NCBI GenBank assembly: GCA_002452515.1
Contig: DKEN01000089.1
Coordinates: forward strand, 1 to 9,336
Origin: Spartobacteria bacterium UBA6821
GTDB lineage: Bacteria > Verrucomicrobiota > Verrucomicrobiia > Chthoniobacterales > UBA6821
Direction of reading: 5' to 3'
Length of the DNA: 9,336 bases
A program made the translations under genes and the position numbers. The notes under the pieces were generated by a model. It did not search any database. It saw nothing but the letters and a program-made list of their open reading frames with translations, and was not told the DNA's origin. Shown here piece by piece: positions 1 to 7,712 of the stretch (position 1 is the first letter of the stretch; each line of letters opens with the position of its first letter).

Positions 1-87
1 ATCTGCGATCGTTCAGCATTTCCCTAGGCTGTGACTTACGTCATGATGGAAGGATCATTTCTGATGGTATTTGGTAGAACACACTAC

Positions 88-193
88 CCGAAAAACCTGA
101 AACCTGAAAATAAGTGAGAACCAACAGCATGCACTCTCATCATCTGACTTTTGCCTTACTCAGCTTTCATCATTTAGGTTTCAGGTTTTTCGG
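88..193. repeat. Long inverted repeat in the thiC leader (18-bp perfect stem)
   Basis: Bases 88-105 are the exact reverse complement of 176-193 (left arm CCGAAAAACCTGAAACCT). A G-T pair and two more A-T pairs extend the stem to 108/173, giving about 21 paired positions around a loop of about 64 bases. The arm contains a small direct repeat (CCTGAAA twice). Its size and perfection suggest a mobile or REP-like palindromic element, or an RNA hairpin if the thiC transcript starts upstream. No T-run follows the right arm, so it is not an obvious terminator. Confidence 0.75.
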
Positions 194-195
194 CA

Positions 196-2323
<2,128 letters not shown>

Positions 2324-2335
2324 AGCATTTTCATA

Positions 2336-2398
2336 CAGAGGGAGAGGAAAACAGATTCTCGCGCAGAGACGCTAAGACGCAGAGGGGGGAAGGAAATT
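2336..2398 (+). repeat. 63-bp dispersed repeat, copy 1 (after thiC)
   Basis: This begins 12 nt after the thiC stop. The first 29 bases (2336-2364) are identical to 5274-5302, and the rest (CGCAGAGACGC-like, then GGGGAAGGAAAT) is closely similar to 5303-5336. It includes the CGCAGAGACGC type of intergenic repeat that recurs at 2458-2490 and 7513-7545 in the opposite orientation. It is non-coding. Confidence 0.8.
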
Positions 2399-2490
2399 CC
2401 TGTTTTTATTCTGTAAGGAATGCCTCTGTTCTCGCAGCTTTCCGCCCCTGCATCTCTCCTCTCAGCGTCTCTGTACCTCTGCGCGAAAAC
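2356..2490. repeat. Inverted pair of CGCAGAG-type repeats between thiC and rnhA
   Basis: The left arm lies near 2356-2388 and the right arm near 2458-2490. Exact pairing blocks include CGCGCAGAG (2360-2368) with CTCTGCGCG (2477-2485), and GAGACGCT (2366-2373) with its complement at 2464-2471. The arms are two members of the same dispersed repeat in opposite orientation and could form a cruciform or an RNA hairpin in the thiC-rnhA gap. A shorter inverted pair (ATTCCT and AGGAAT around 2396-2421) sits inside. I do not call it a terminator, because no G/C stem followed by a T-run is present. Confidence 0.6.
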
Positions 2491-2513
2491 CCTCCCCCTA
2501 AATCACTGAATGG

Positions 2514-3050
2514 ATGAAAAAGGTCGTGATCCATACTGACGGTGGTTGTCATGGGAATCCCGGACCCGGGGGCTGGGCGGCCATCCTCTCCCATGGGAAG
2601 CACACGCGGGAGATCTCCGGTGGCGAACCTGCGACAACGAATAACCGGATGGAGCTGCTCGCTGCGATTGAGGCCCTGAAGGCTCTGAAGAACCCGTGCG
2701 CTGTCGAGTTCCACACCGACTCGAAATATCTGAAGAACGGCGTCACCTGCTGGCTACACACTTGGAAGCGGAATGGCTGGAAAACGAGCGCCAAGAAAGT
2801 GGTTAAAAATGCGGATCTTTGGCGGGAACTCGATAGGGTCGCCCCGCTCCATCAGGTGGAATGGAAATGGGTCAAAGGCCACGCCGGAGACACAGGTAAC
2901 GAACGCTGCGACGAACTGGCCAATGAAGAGATTGCCAAAATCAAAAAGGACTTTACCTCCGCACAACTCAAGGAACTGCTGGCTCAGTTTTCAGCGAAGG
3001 ATGGGGAGACACAGGGAGAACTTGCTGAATTATTACCACCAAGCCCTTGA
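2514..3050 (+). CDS. rnhA: Ribonuclease HI
   Basis: RNase HI cleaves the RNA strand of RNA-DNA hybrids, clearing R-loops and replication primers in the cytosol. All active-site residues are visible and in register with the E. coli enzyme minus one: D9 (HTDGG), E47 (NNRMEL), D69 (HTDSKYL), H123 (VKGHAGD) and D133 (NERCDELA). The 178-residue product is longer than the usual 150-155 because of a charged C-terminal tail (about 145-178) rich in K, E and Q. The last codons (LPPSP and stop) are written by a dispersed repeat also found at 5348-5381, so the tail end looks extended or remodelled by repeat DNA. The ATG at 2514 gives the canonical N-terminus ([10 protein letters not shown]); no Shine-Dalgarno site is visible. 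The gene sits between repeats and is probably transcribed on its own. Confidence 0.96.
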   Translation: MKKVVIHTDGGCHGNPGPGGWAAILSHGKHTREISGGEPATTNNRMELLAAIEALKALKNPCAVEFHTDSKYLKNGVTCWLHTWKRNGWKTSAKKVVKNADLWRELDRVAPLHQVEWKWVKGHAGDTGNERCDELANEEIAKIKKDFTSAQLKELLAQFSAKDGETQGELAELLPPSP

Positions 3051-3066
3051 ACCCAAGGGACTGAAA
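3033..3066 (+). repeat. 34-bp dispersed repeat overlapping the rnhA stop, copy 1
   Basis: This matches 5348-5381 at 31 of 34 positions. It contains the perfect small hairpin CCCTTG-AACC-CAAGGG (3044-3059), and the rnhA TGA at 3048-3050 lies inside it. Related cores occur at about 7368-7386 and 7684-7700 (CTTCGATCCTAAGGACT-like). No T-run follows, so it is not a convincing terminator. Confidence 0.75.
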
Positions 3067-3088
3067 CAGTTTGTCTAGGCGTGAGTTT

Positions 3089-3093
3089 AGGAG
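3089..3093 (+). promoter_or_regulatory. Shine-Dalgarno sequence of the DUF433 antitoxin
   Basis: AGGAG lies 12 nt before the ATG at 3106. An ATG closer to it, at 3095, is out of frame and opens only an 11-codon reading frame, so the start at 3106 is kept. Confidence 0.5.
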
Positions 3094-3105
3094 TATGGGT
3101 CTGCC

Positions 3106-3339
3106 ATGCCTTATAGAGATTACATCGTGACCGATCCTGCGATTTGCGCGGGTGCGCCCGTGATCAAAGGAACCCGTGTTCCAGTGCGGACGATTCTGGC
3201 CTCGCTTGAGGCTGGAGATTCCTTTGAGGCAATTCTACAAGACTTCCCAGGGGTATCGATGGAAGCCCTGCGAGCTATCATTGCTTTTGCTGCGGCATCT
3301 GCCCGGGAGGATCTGCCTGCTCCTCAGTTGGCGGCGTGA
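3106..3339 (+). CDS. DUF433 (VapB-like) antitoxin
   Basis: This small 77-residue protein is of the DUF433 family, which supplies the antitoxin of many type II toxin-antitoxin pairs with DUF5615 toxins. The family pattern is clear: an N-terminal YIVTDPAICAGAPVIKGTRV segment (about 6-25), VPVRTILASLEAG (about 25-37), then a helix-turn-helix-like part (EAILQDFPGVSMEALRAIIAF, about 41-61). By family knowledge it should bind and neutralise the toxin encoded next, and bind its own promoter. Its TGA overlaps the GTG start of the toxin gene by 4 nt (GTGA), so translation is likely coupled. An AGGAG stands upstream. The assignment is firm at family level; activity of the pair is inferred. Confidence 0.9.
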   Translation: MPYRDYIVTDPAICAGAPVIKGTRVPVRTILASLEAGDSFEAILQDFPGVSMEALRAIIAFAAASAREDLPAPQLAA

Positions 3340-3692
3340 AGATCAAGATGGATGAAAATCTTCCGCTCTCTCTGGCGGAGGAGTTGAAGCAGCTAGGACA
3401 TGATGTCCATACGGTATTCGATGAAAACCTGAACGGACGACCCGATACGGAAGTATGGGCTGCCTGCTGCTCGGAGGATCGCTTCCTGATCACTCAAGAT
3501 TTGGATTTTTCCGATTCCAGGAAATTCCAGCCGGAAACCCCTGCGGGCATCCTCATCGTCCGTCTTTCAGATGACTCCCGGGTGAATCTTCTTCATAGCG
3601 TTCTTACCGCTTTCCAATCCCACCCCGTCGAGGAATGGCGGGGCGCGCTCGTCACGCTGACCGAGGTGAAACTCAGGGTAAAAAAGGGTTAA
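3336..3692 (+). CDS. DUF5615 PIN-like toxin (probable RNase)
   Basis: This 118-residue protein is of the DUF5615 PIN-like family, the usual partner of DUF433 antitoxins. PIN-fold toxins are metal-dependent ribonucleases. The conserved acidic positions are present: D6 and E7 in MDENLP, E39 in the DTEVW segment, and D55 and D57 in LITQDLDFSD, followed by the strand GILIVRLSD (71-79). The GTG at 3336 is chosen because it gives the family's usual N-terminal strand before DENLP and the 4-nt overlap with the antitoxin; the ATG at 3348 would remove that strand. The C-terminus (RVKKG) ends 6 nt before a REP-like motif. The protein looks intact. Ribonuclease activity and target are inferred from the family. 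Confidence 0.9.
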   Translation: MKIKMDENLPLSLAEELKQLGHDVHTVFDENLNGRPDTEVWAACCSEDRFLITQDLDFSDSRKFQPETPAGILIVRLSDDSRVNLLHSVLTAFQSHPVEEWRGALVTLTEVKLRVKKG

Positions 3693-3697
3693 CTACT

Positions 3698-3711
3698 GGG
3701 ACTGCCCCTTT
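3698..3711 (-). repeat. REP-like core (GGGGCAGTCCC family), minus orientation
   Basis: On the minus strand this reads AAAGGGGCAGTCCC, matching the core at 9233-9247 and resembling the GGGTCAGTCCC cores at 7481-7490 and 7611-7623. It lies in the 44-nt gap between the toxin and the monooxygenase. Confidence 0.45.
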
Positions 3712-3736
3712 CTCCCCCCACCTCAACAAACAGATC

Positions 3737-4912
3737 ATGCGTATCGCTGTTGTAGGGTCTGGCACGGCGGGCCCGGCTGCAGCCATTTTGCTGGCCCTAC
3801 AGGGACACAATGTCACCCTGATGGAGAGGGCTCCTCGCAGACTTCCCGTCGGCGCTGGATTCCTGCTTCAACCCACCGGTTGGTCCGTGCTTCGCGAACT
3901 GGGGTTGGAAGAGATTCTCCGGGCGCAAACCACCCCCATCTCCAAGCTCTATTGCCGCACCCGTAGCGGGCAGGTCCTGCTCAATCTGGAATATGACGAA
4001 TTAAGCAAAGGACTTGCGGGAGCAGGCACGCATCGGGCGACATTGCTCAATCTCCTGCTGGATACAGCCGCCGGATTGGGCATTGAACTTCAATGGAATA
4101 CTCCCATTCTCCGAATGAGCCGTGACACGGATAACCGTCCCTGCCTGTGGGATGAGTCCGACAGAATGCACGGGCCTTTCGATCTCCTGCTTATTTGCGA
4201 TGGAGCAAATTCCACCTTGAGGGCTCAGTGCGGAGTGCCATCGCGCGTGGATTGCTATCCCTGGGGCGCCTTGTGGTTTATTGGAAAACGCACCCAGGAT
4301 TTTGACCATCATGTTTTGTGGCAAAGCGTTGGCTCGACACGGGAATTGATTGGGTTTCTTCCCACAGGCACTGACGACGATTTGCTCAGCCTCTTCTGGA
4401 GCATCCGCCTGGATCAGATAGAGGCATGGAGGAAAACTCCCCTAGCCGTGTGGAAACGTCAGATCCTGGAATTGGCACCGCAGGCGGAGACCTTTCTCCA
4501 TCAGATCACTTCTCATGAACAGGTTACTGCAGCGGCTTATCATGATGTGCGGATGCCTTGCTGGCATGCAGAACGGATAGCCATCTTGGGCGACGCAGGA
4601 CATGCGCTCAGCCCTCAACTGGGCCAGGGAGTAAATCTGGCGCTCATGGATGCCTCGGCACTGGCGAACTTGTTGCATCAGCATCCGTTGGACAAAGCCT
4701 TGGCTCTCTATTCCAAGCAACGTCGGGCACACCTCAATTTTTATCAATTTGCCACCCGCTGGATGACTCCCTTCTTCCAATCAGATCTTCTTCCTCTTGG
4801 CTGGATGCGCGATCTCGCCTTTCCCTGCCTCATGCACATCCCCTGGGCACGGAAAGAAATGGTCGCCACGATGGCCGGCGGGAAGACAGGCCTCTTCTCC
4901 AGCATGATCTAG
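3737..4912 (+). CDS. FAD-dependent monooxygenase (UbiH / salicylate hydroxylase-like)
   Basis: This is a 391-residue class A flavoprotein monooxygenase, which hydroxylates aromatic or other organic substrates using NAD(P)H and oxygen. Its motifs are in the usual order: the dinucleotide-binding GSGTAG at 7-12 with the ribose-binding E30 at the end of the second strand (TLMERAP), R100 in the THRATLL segment, the DG motif CDGANSTLR at 155-162, and the GD motif GDAGHALSPQLGQGVN at 285-300. An upstream ATG at 3635 in the same frame is rejected: it would overlap the toxin gene and add 34 residues before the nucleotide-binding fold. No Shine-Dalgarno site is visible before 3737. The substrate cannot be told from sequence and no pathway genes adjoin. 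The TAG stop falls at the TA where the MITE-like element begins; the sequence without the element would also read ATC TAG, so the protein is probably not truncated. Confidence 0.9.
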   Translation: MRIAVVGSGTAGPAAAILLALQGHNVTLMERAPRRLPVGAGFLLQPTGWSVLRELGLEEILRAQTTPISKLYCRTRSGQVLLNLEYDELSKGLAGAGTHRATLLNLLLDTAAGLGIELQWNTPILRMSRDTDNRPCLWDESDRMHGPFDLLLICDGANSTLRAQCGVPSRVDCYPWGALWFIGKRTQDFDHHVLWQSVGSTRELIGFLPTGTDDDLLSLFWSIRLDQIEAWRKTPLAVWKRQILELAPQAETFLHQITSHEQVTAAAYHDVRMPCWHAERIAILGDAGHALSPQLGQGVNLALMDASALANLLHQHPLDKALALYSKQRRAHLNFYQFATRWMTPFFQSDLLPLGWMRDLAFPCLMHIPWARKEMVATMAGGKTGLFSSMI

Positions 4913-4926
4913 AGCGGTTTAAGTAA
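4908..4926 (+). repeat. Left terminal inverted repeat of the MITE-like element
   Basis: The sequence TCTAGAGCGGTTTAAGTAA matches the reverse complement of 5160-5178 (TCTAGAGCGTTTTAAATAA) at 17 of 19 positions. It overlaps the end of the monooxygenase gene. Confidence 0.8.
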
Positions 4927-5176
4927 TTCTCTAGCCATTCTTTGTCTGGCGATCCTCCCGGATCAGCCATCCCCCATCCCTTGAGAAGGAATGATGGGAC
5001 TGCCTCCGGCATGACGAAGCTGCGTTCCCACACACCTTCTGCGGTGGCATAGGGCGTTTGGCGGTGTCACTTCACTTGGGCTGTAGCACAGTGACTACAG
5101 CCGCTTCGCTTGCTCCTTGCCAACAACCCCATGGCACTCGCAAATCGATGGCCACACTATTATTTAAAACGCTCTA
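4910..5176. mobile_element. MITE-like non-autonomous element, about 267 bp, TA-flanked
   Basis: Two 19-bp terminal inverted repeats (17/19 matched, ends GAGCGGTTTAAGTA and its partner) bound a segment with no convincing ORF. Each end abuts a TA, consistent with the TA target duplication of the IS630-Tc1/mariner superfamily. The interior holds a perfect 8-bp hairpin (5079-5086 with 5095-5102). A TAGAGC sequence follows both the left and right TA, so the exact target duplication is ambiguous. No transposase is visible, so movement would need a related element elsewhere. The superfamily assignment is inference from the ends. Confidence 0.65.
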
Positions 5177-5178
5177 GA
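5160..5178 (-). repeat. Right terminal inverted repeat of the MITE-like element
   Basis: This is the partner of the left terminal repeat, with two mismatches in 19. The palindrome GCTCTAGAGC (5171-5180) spans the junction. Confidence 0.8.
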
Positions 5179-5273
5179 GCTGAACAAAATTTAAAATTCC
5201 CTGAATCGTTTTGTCAGATTTTCCATTTGCCGAAGTCAGAGGAGAGGGCATCCACGGCTTAAGCAGCTTCAGG

Positions 5274-5336
5274 CAGAGGGAGAGGAAAACAGATTCTCGC
5301 GCTGAGTCGCAGAGACGCTGAGATGGGGAAGGAAAT
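5274..5336 (+). repeat. 63-bp dispersed repeat, copy 2
   Basis: The first 29 bases are identical to 2336-2364 and the remainder is similar. Bases before it (around 5254-5273) also weakly resemble the thiC stop region (2317-2335), sharing an AAGCA preceded by a GCYT-like stretch. Confidence 0.8.
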
Positions 5337-5347
5337 CGCCAAAAAAT

Positions 5348-5381
5348 TTACCACAAAGCCCTTGATCCCAAGGAACTGAAA
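5348..5381 (+). repeat. 34-bp dispersed repeat, copy 2
   Basis: This matches 3033-3066 (rnhA 3' end) at 31 of 34 positions and includes the hairpin CCTTG-ATCC-CAAGG. It lies only 11 nt after copy 2 of the 63-bp repeat, whereas at the rnhA locus the whole rnhA gene separates the two. Confidence 0.75.
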
Positions 5382-5540
5382 AGGGCTGAAAAATAGTTCT
5401 ATAGTTTTTCCATTTGCCGAAGTTCGGCGAGAGGTTTAGTCCAATGCTTCATGCGTACGGAAGTCGAAATATCCTTCACTAAAAACTCCAAGGCCTCCCA
5501 AAAAGGTGTTAAGACTAGGGGCTAAATCTGATTCTATTAA

Positions 5541-6548
5541 CTAAACAATTAATAGGCGATAGAAGGAATTGGTTGAGTTTCTGGTTCCGATACTTGCAAG
5601 AAGTTTGCTAACACTATCACCTAGAGAAAAAGCAGATGCCATCAGTGATTTACTTTTTTCTGGATCACTAAACTTCAGTATAAGATCTGCCTCATTTTTA
5701 TCTGTTTCCTGAAGAAACCCTGTATATTTTTCGATCACCTCATCTGCAATACTTTTTGTTTCTTTGGGAATGTATTTTTGCTCTTTTAACCACATAACCC
5801 TACCTGTCGGGGTGTGGCTTATCATTTGTATTGCATCTTCAGTCGAAACGGTTTTCTTTTCTGTGTATATGGCTAGAAGATAAATGAGAGCCGAATAGCA
5901 TGTTAGCAATCGACTGTGCTTTAATTTATAGTTTTTTATCCGCCTTTTTATTTTCTTTTCTTCAGGTTCCGTCTTGGTTCGAGCTTCGTAGTTTACGCAA
6001 AAAGTACGCCAAAGTCGTAAAATATCATTCGCCAAGTAGGCTGGCATAAAATCCTTTTCATGATCTTCATAGTCTCTCCAATATGCGGCAATGACGTCTT
6101 CTATAACATGACGATAAACATTTTCTTCTATAAGAGGTTTGCTTTCTAATAAAAGCAAAAGCCGAGCAGTGAAAGTATTGATGTAGTCATCTTGCTCAGT
6201 ACCAAGGGCTTTCACCAATTCGTTCTTCGTGTAGTGTTTAAGGTACTCTCCGTCACCAGAGAACTCAGGAAACTTGAGTTCACGAGTTACATGTATAAGC
6301 TCTGCCTTAACACAAATTTCTTCGAGTCGAGTTAACAAACGTTCTTCGGTTCCTTCCCTCTTAGTAGATTTTCCTACGATGAACAGGTCCAAATCACTAA
6401 ATTTGCTGGCGTCTCCACGCCCAAAGGATCCGGTAACATATACACACGCTTTATTTTTAGAACGATTTTCGGCAGAAATTAGCCGCTCCTTTAACTTGTC
6501 AAACCGCTCTACTGTTTTCTCGGCTCTATCAATCAGAAAACTACTCAT
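5541..6548 (-). CDS. Nucleotidyltransferase-domain protein, partner of the exonuclease
   Basis: This 335-residue protein has an N-terminal nucleotidyltransferase fold of the minimal (MNT/Pol-beta) type: VTGSFGRGDASKFSDLDLFI at about 38-57 shows the GS motif (G40, S41) and the two metal-binding aspartates D52 and D54. A long, mainly helical C-terminal part (about 110-335) follows, with ARLLLLLES (128-136), YLANDILRLWRTF (171-183) and KLKHSRLLTCYSALIYLL (208-225). Such enzymes move a nucleotide onto protein, RNA or a small molecule; the acceptor here is unknown. I chose the ATG at 6548 because GGAGGGG (6554-6560 on the minus strand) lies just upstream. A start at 6578 is possible but has no such site. 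Its first 8 nt overlap the end of the exonuclease gene (ATGAGTAG), indicating coupled translation. Codons are A/T-rich, unlike the thiC side. Confidence 0.82.
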   Translation of the reverse strand: MSSFLIDRAEKTVERFDKLKERLISAENRSKNKACVYVTGSFGRGDASKFSDLDLFIVGKSTKREGTEERLLTRLEEICVKAELIHVTRELKFPEFSGDGEYLKHYTKNELVKALGTEQDDYINTFTARLLLLLESKPLIEENVYRHVIEDVIAAYWRDYEDHEKDFMPAYLANDILRLWRTFCVNYEARTKTEPEEKKIKRRIKNYKLKHSRLLTCYSALIYLLAIYTEKKTVSTEDAIQMISHTPTGRVMWLKEQKYIPKETKSIADEVIEKYTGFLQETDKNEADLILKFSDPEKSKSLMASAFSLGDSVSKLLASIGTRNSTNSFYRLLIV

Positions 6549-7209
6549 TATTTCCCCTCCATTCAAAAATATTTGCAAAAATTTGAGCCTGCTCTATAGC
6601 ATCATCCGTTGCGTGGTGTGTGTGTGCATGGAGAGTACGGAGTGACGATGGAAGTTTAGATCGCCCCGATTCAGAAATTGGGAGTCGAGCTTTTACTGAG
6701 AGGGCAGTTTTAATATCGTAGCACCCTGAATAGTTAAATGGAGAACCATCTGCAGAATATTTAACAAAATACCAATAGAGCCAGGACCAGTCGAAACTCA
6801 AAGGGTAGGCTACCAGTACTGGTGTACCCTCTCCAGACATTTCCTTTATCCACTTGCTAGCTTCTGTCATGGCCTTCTGGGGAGATATGCCCTCACGACA
6901 AAGCCTATCTCTATCCAACCCATTGATCTGAAGTGCTTCGACCTCAAAATCGCAAGATATCGGTCTTAGTTCCTTATAAAAAACCTGTCGGTAATGGCTG
7001 GGGCGACTGAAGTGATGACCATCAAAAGTTCCTGCATACACGAGAGCAAAAGAAAGCATCGAATAGGGGCCTGGTATGGGACCATCTGTTTCAATATCGG
7101 CTGAAAAATATACATCAGCCCTACCTCTTGAGCTAGGCTTTATAGGAGCTCTATCTGGGACTATGTCAGACATACACAATCTAGTTTCATCGTGATGAGC
7201 CCATTTCAT
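6541..7209 (-). CDS. DEDDh-type 3'-5' exonuclease
   Basis: This protein of up to 222 residues has an RNase T/DnaQ-like exonuclease fold. Exo I is ADIETDGPIPGP (37-48) with D38 and E40, the Exo II aspartate is D140 in AYPLSFDWSWLYWYF (134-148), and Exo III is HHATDDAIEQA (198-208), giving the H-x4-D pair H198/D203 of the DEDDh class. Such enzymes remove nucleotides from 3' ends of RNA or single-stranded DNA with two metal ions; the substrate is not deducible. Two starts are possible: ATG at 7209, or ATG at 7173 (MSDIVPD). A promoter-like sequence just upstream would place the transcript start almost at 7209, so the protein is either leaderless from 7209 or begins at 7173 after a short leader. 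Neither start has a Shine-Dalgarno site, and both keep the whole domain, which begins near residue 31. It is the first gene of an operon with the nucleotidyltransferase. Confidence 0.88.
   Translation of the reverse strand: MKWAHHDETRLCMSDIVPDRAPIKPSSRGRADVYFSADIETDGPIPGPYSMLSFALVYAGTFDGHHFSRPSHYRQVFYKELRPISCDFEVEALQINGLDRDRLCREGISPQKAMTEASKWIKEMSGEGTPVLVAYPLSFDWSWLYWYFVKYSADGSPFNYSGCYDIKTALSVKARLPISESGRSKLPSSLRTLHAHTHHATDDAIEQAQIFANIFEWRGNNE
6554..6560 (-). promoter_or_regulatory. Shine-Dalgarno sequence of the nucleotidyltransferase gene
   Basis: GGAGGGG lies within the last codons of the exonuclease gene, about 5 nt before the ATG at 6548. It decides the start and supports translational coupling of the pair. 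Confidence 0.7.
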
Positions 7210-7215
7210 ATGAAT

Positions 7216-7244
7216 GATATATTGATTTCTCGTAGAAGTGTCAA
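7216..7244 (-). promoter_or_regulatory. Sigma-70-like promoter of the exonuclease operon
   Basis: On the minus strand a perfect -35 TTGACA (7244-7239) is followed by 17 bp and TATATC (7221-7216); TATCAT overlaps it at a 19-bp spacing. Transcription would begin near 7209. This is the best promoter-like sequence noticed in the window. Confidence 0.55.
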
Positions 7245-7282
7245 AGCTGACTGACGCGAAACTAGAAGTATTCCCTACGGTC

Positions 7283-7393
7283 GAAAAATAGGATCAGTCC
7301 CTAGTATTGGCGCTTTTTTATCAGCATCCGAGTGCCCTTGCCAGAGACTTCAATGCTCCTCTAAAGTGCTTCGATCCTAAGGACTGACATTTT
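7283..7393 (+). repeat. REP-like repeat unit, copy A
   Basis: This aligns along its whole length with 7606-7710. Shared blocks are the GGATCAGTCCC-type core, a T-run, CAGCATCCGAG, a GCC..TTGCCA stretch and CTTCGATCCTAAGGACT. The two copies lie in direct orientation about 320 bp apart. Confidence 0.7.
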
Positions 7394-7472
7394 TTAGGAG
7401 ATTTCCGAGAAGCTCCCGACCTGGTGCGAACTTTCCCAAGGTGTCATCAAGGCCTGAGCCACCGCAGGCTGT

Positions 7473-7508
7473 CAAAAGAGGGTCAGTCCCGCGTATCGAC
7501 GCCTTTTC
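7473..7508 (+). repeat. REP-like repeat, partial copy
   Basis: AAAAGAGGGTCAGTCCCGCG matches the start of copy B almost exactly and that of copy A more loosely. After about 36 bp it is replaced by the CGCAGAG-type repeat, so the block is a mosaic. Confidence 0.65.
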
Positions 7509-7512
7509 CCTA

Positions 7513-7582
7513 CCCTCTCCGCGTCTTTGCGCCTCTGCGCGAGCCTCTTCCTTTCTCTCCGATCAATCCTGTTCATCCTGTC
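7513..7582 (-). repeat. CGCAGAG-type repeat plus CCTGTTCATCCTGTC motif
   Basis: CTCCGCGTCTTTGCGCCTCTGCGCGAG (read in two blocks) resembles 2458-2490 and, inverted, 2356-2388 and 5293-5324. It is followed by a CCTGTTCATCCTGTC motif, a sequence I recognise as common intergenic filler in repeat-rich genomes. Confidence 0.55.
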
Positions 7583-7605
7583 CAACTACCTAGTTGGGTT
7601 CATAG

Positions 7606-7710
7606 GAAAAGAGGGTCCGTCCCGCGCATTGTGTTTTTTTGTCGGCATCCGAGCGCCATTGCCAACAATGTTTTTCTAATGCACTTCGATACCAAGGACT
7701 TACCCTATTT
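7606..7710 (+). repeat. REP-like repeat unit, copy B
   Basis: This is the direct-orientation relative of copy A. It keeps GGGTCCGTCCCGCG, a T-run, CGGCATCCGAG, GCCATTGCCA and CTTCGATACCAAGGACT. It ends just before the doubtful ORF at 7713. Confidence 0.7.
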
Positions 7711-7712
7711 CC

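Larger units (their letters stand above)
5177..5540. other. Repeat-filled spacer between convergent genes
   Basis: I see no gene here. The stretch holds two copies of TTTTCCATTTGCCGAAGT (around 5218-5235 and 5405-5422), the second copy of the 63-bp repeat (5274-5336) and the second copy of the 34-bp repeat (5348-5381). A short AT-rich inverted repeat (CTATTAA 5534-5540 with TTAATAG 5549-5555) brackets the stop codon of the nucleotidyltransferase gene; with no T-run it is only a weak terminator candidate. Confidence 0.55.
7210..7712. other. Repeat mosaic between the exonuclease operon and the patatin region
   Basis: Apart from the promoter at 7216-7244, I see no believable gene. The stretch is built from REP-like blocks (7283-7393, 7473-7508, 7606-7710), a CGCAGAG-type repeat (7513-7545) and a CCTGTTCATCCTGTC motif (7568-7582). 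A 109-codon frame through it (7424-7753) consists of repeat DNA and is not accepted. Confidence 0.6.

Noticed and set aside
3635..3736. N-terminal extension of the monooxygenase
   Set aside because: It overlaps the toxin gene, crosses a repeat core and precedes the normal start of the nucleotide-binding fold.
4996..5004. GGGACTGCC inside the MITE as another REP-like core
   Set aside because: It matches only the centre of the core with no flanking similarity, so chance is likely.
4830..5033. 67-codon minus-strand ORF over the left MITE end
   Set aside because: It starts inside the element and reads antisense into the monooxygenase gene, with no recognisable domain.
6549..6578. Ten-residue longer start of the nucleotidyltransferase
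   Set aside because: The ATG at 6548 has a strong Shine-Dalgarno site and a typical 8-nt overlap; the ATG at 6578 has neither.
7210..7712. CRISPR array
   Set aside because: Repeats are few, diverged, about 100 bp long and unevenly spaced.
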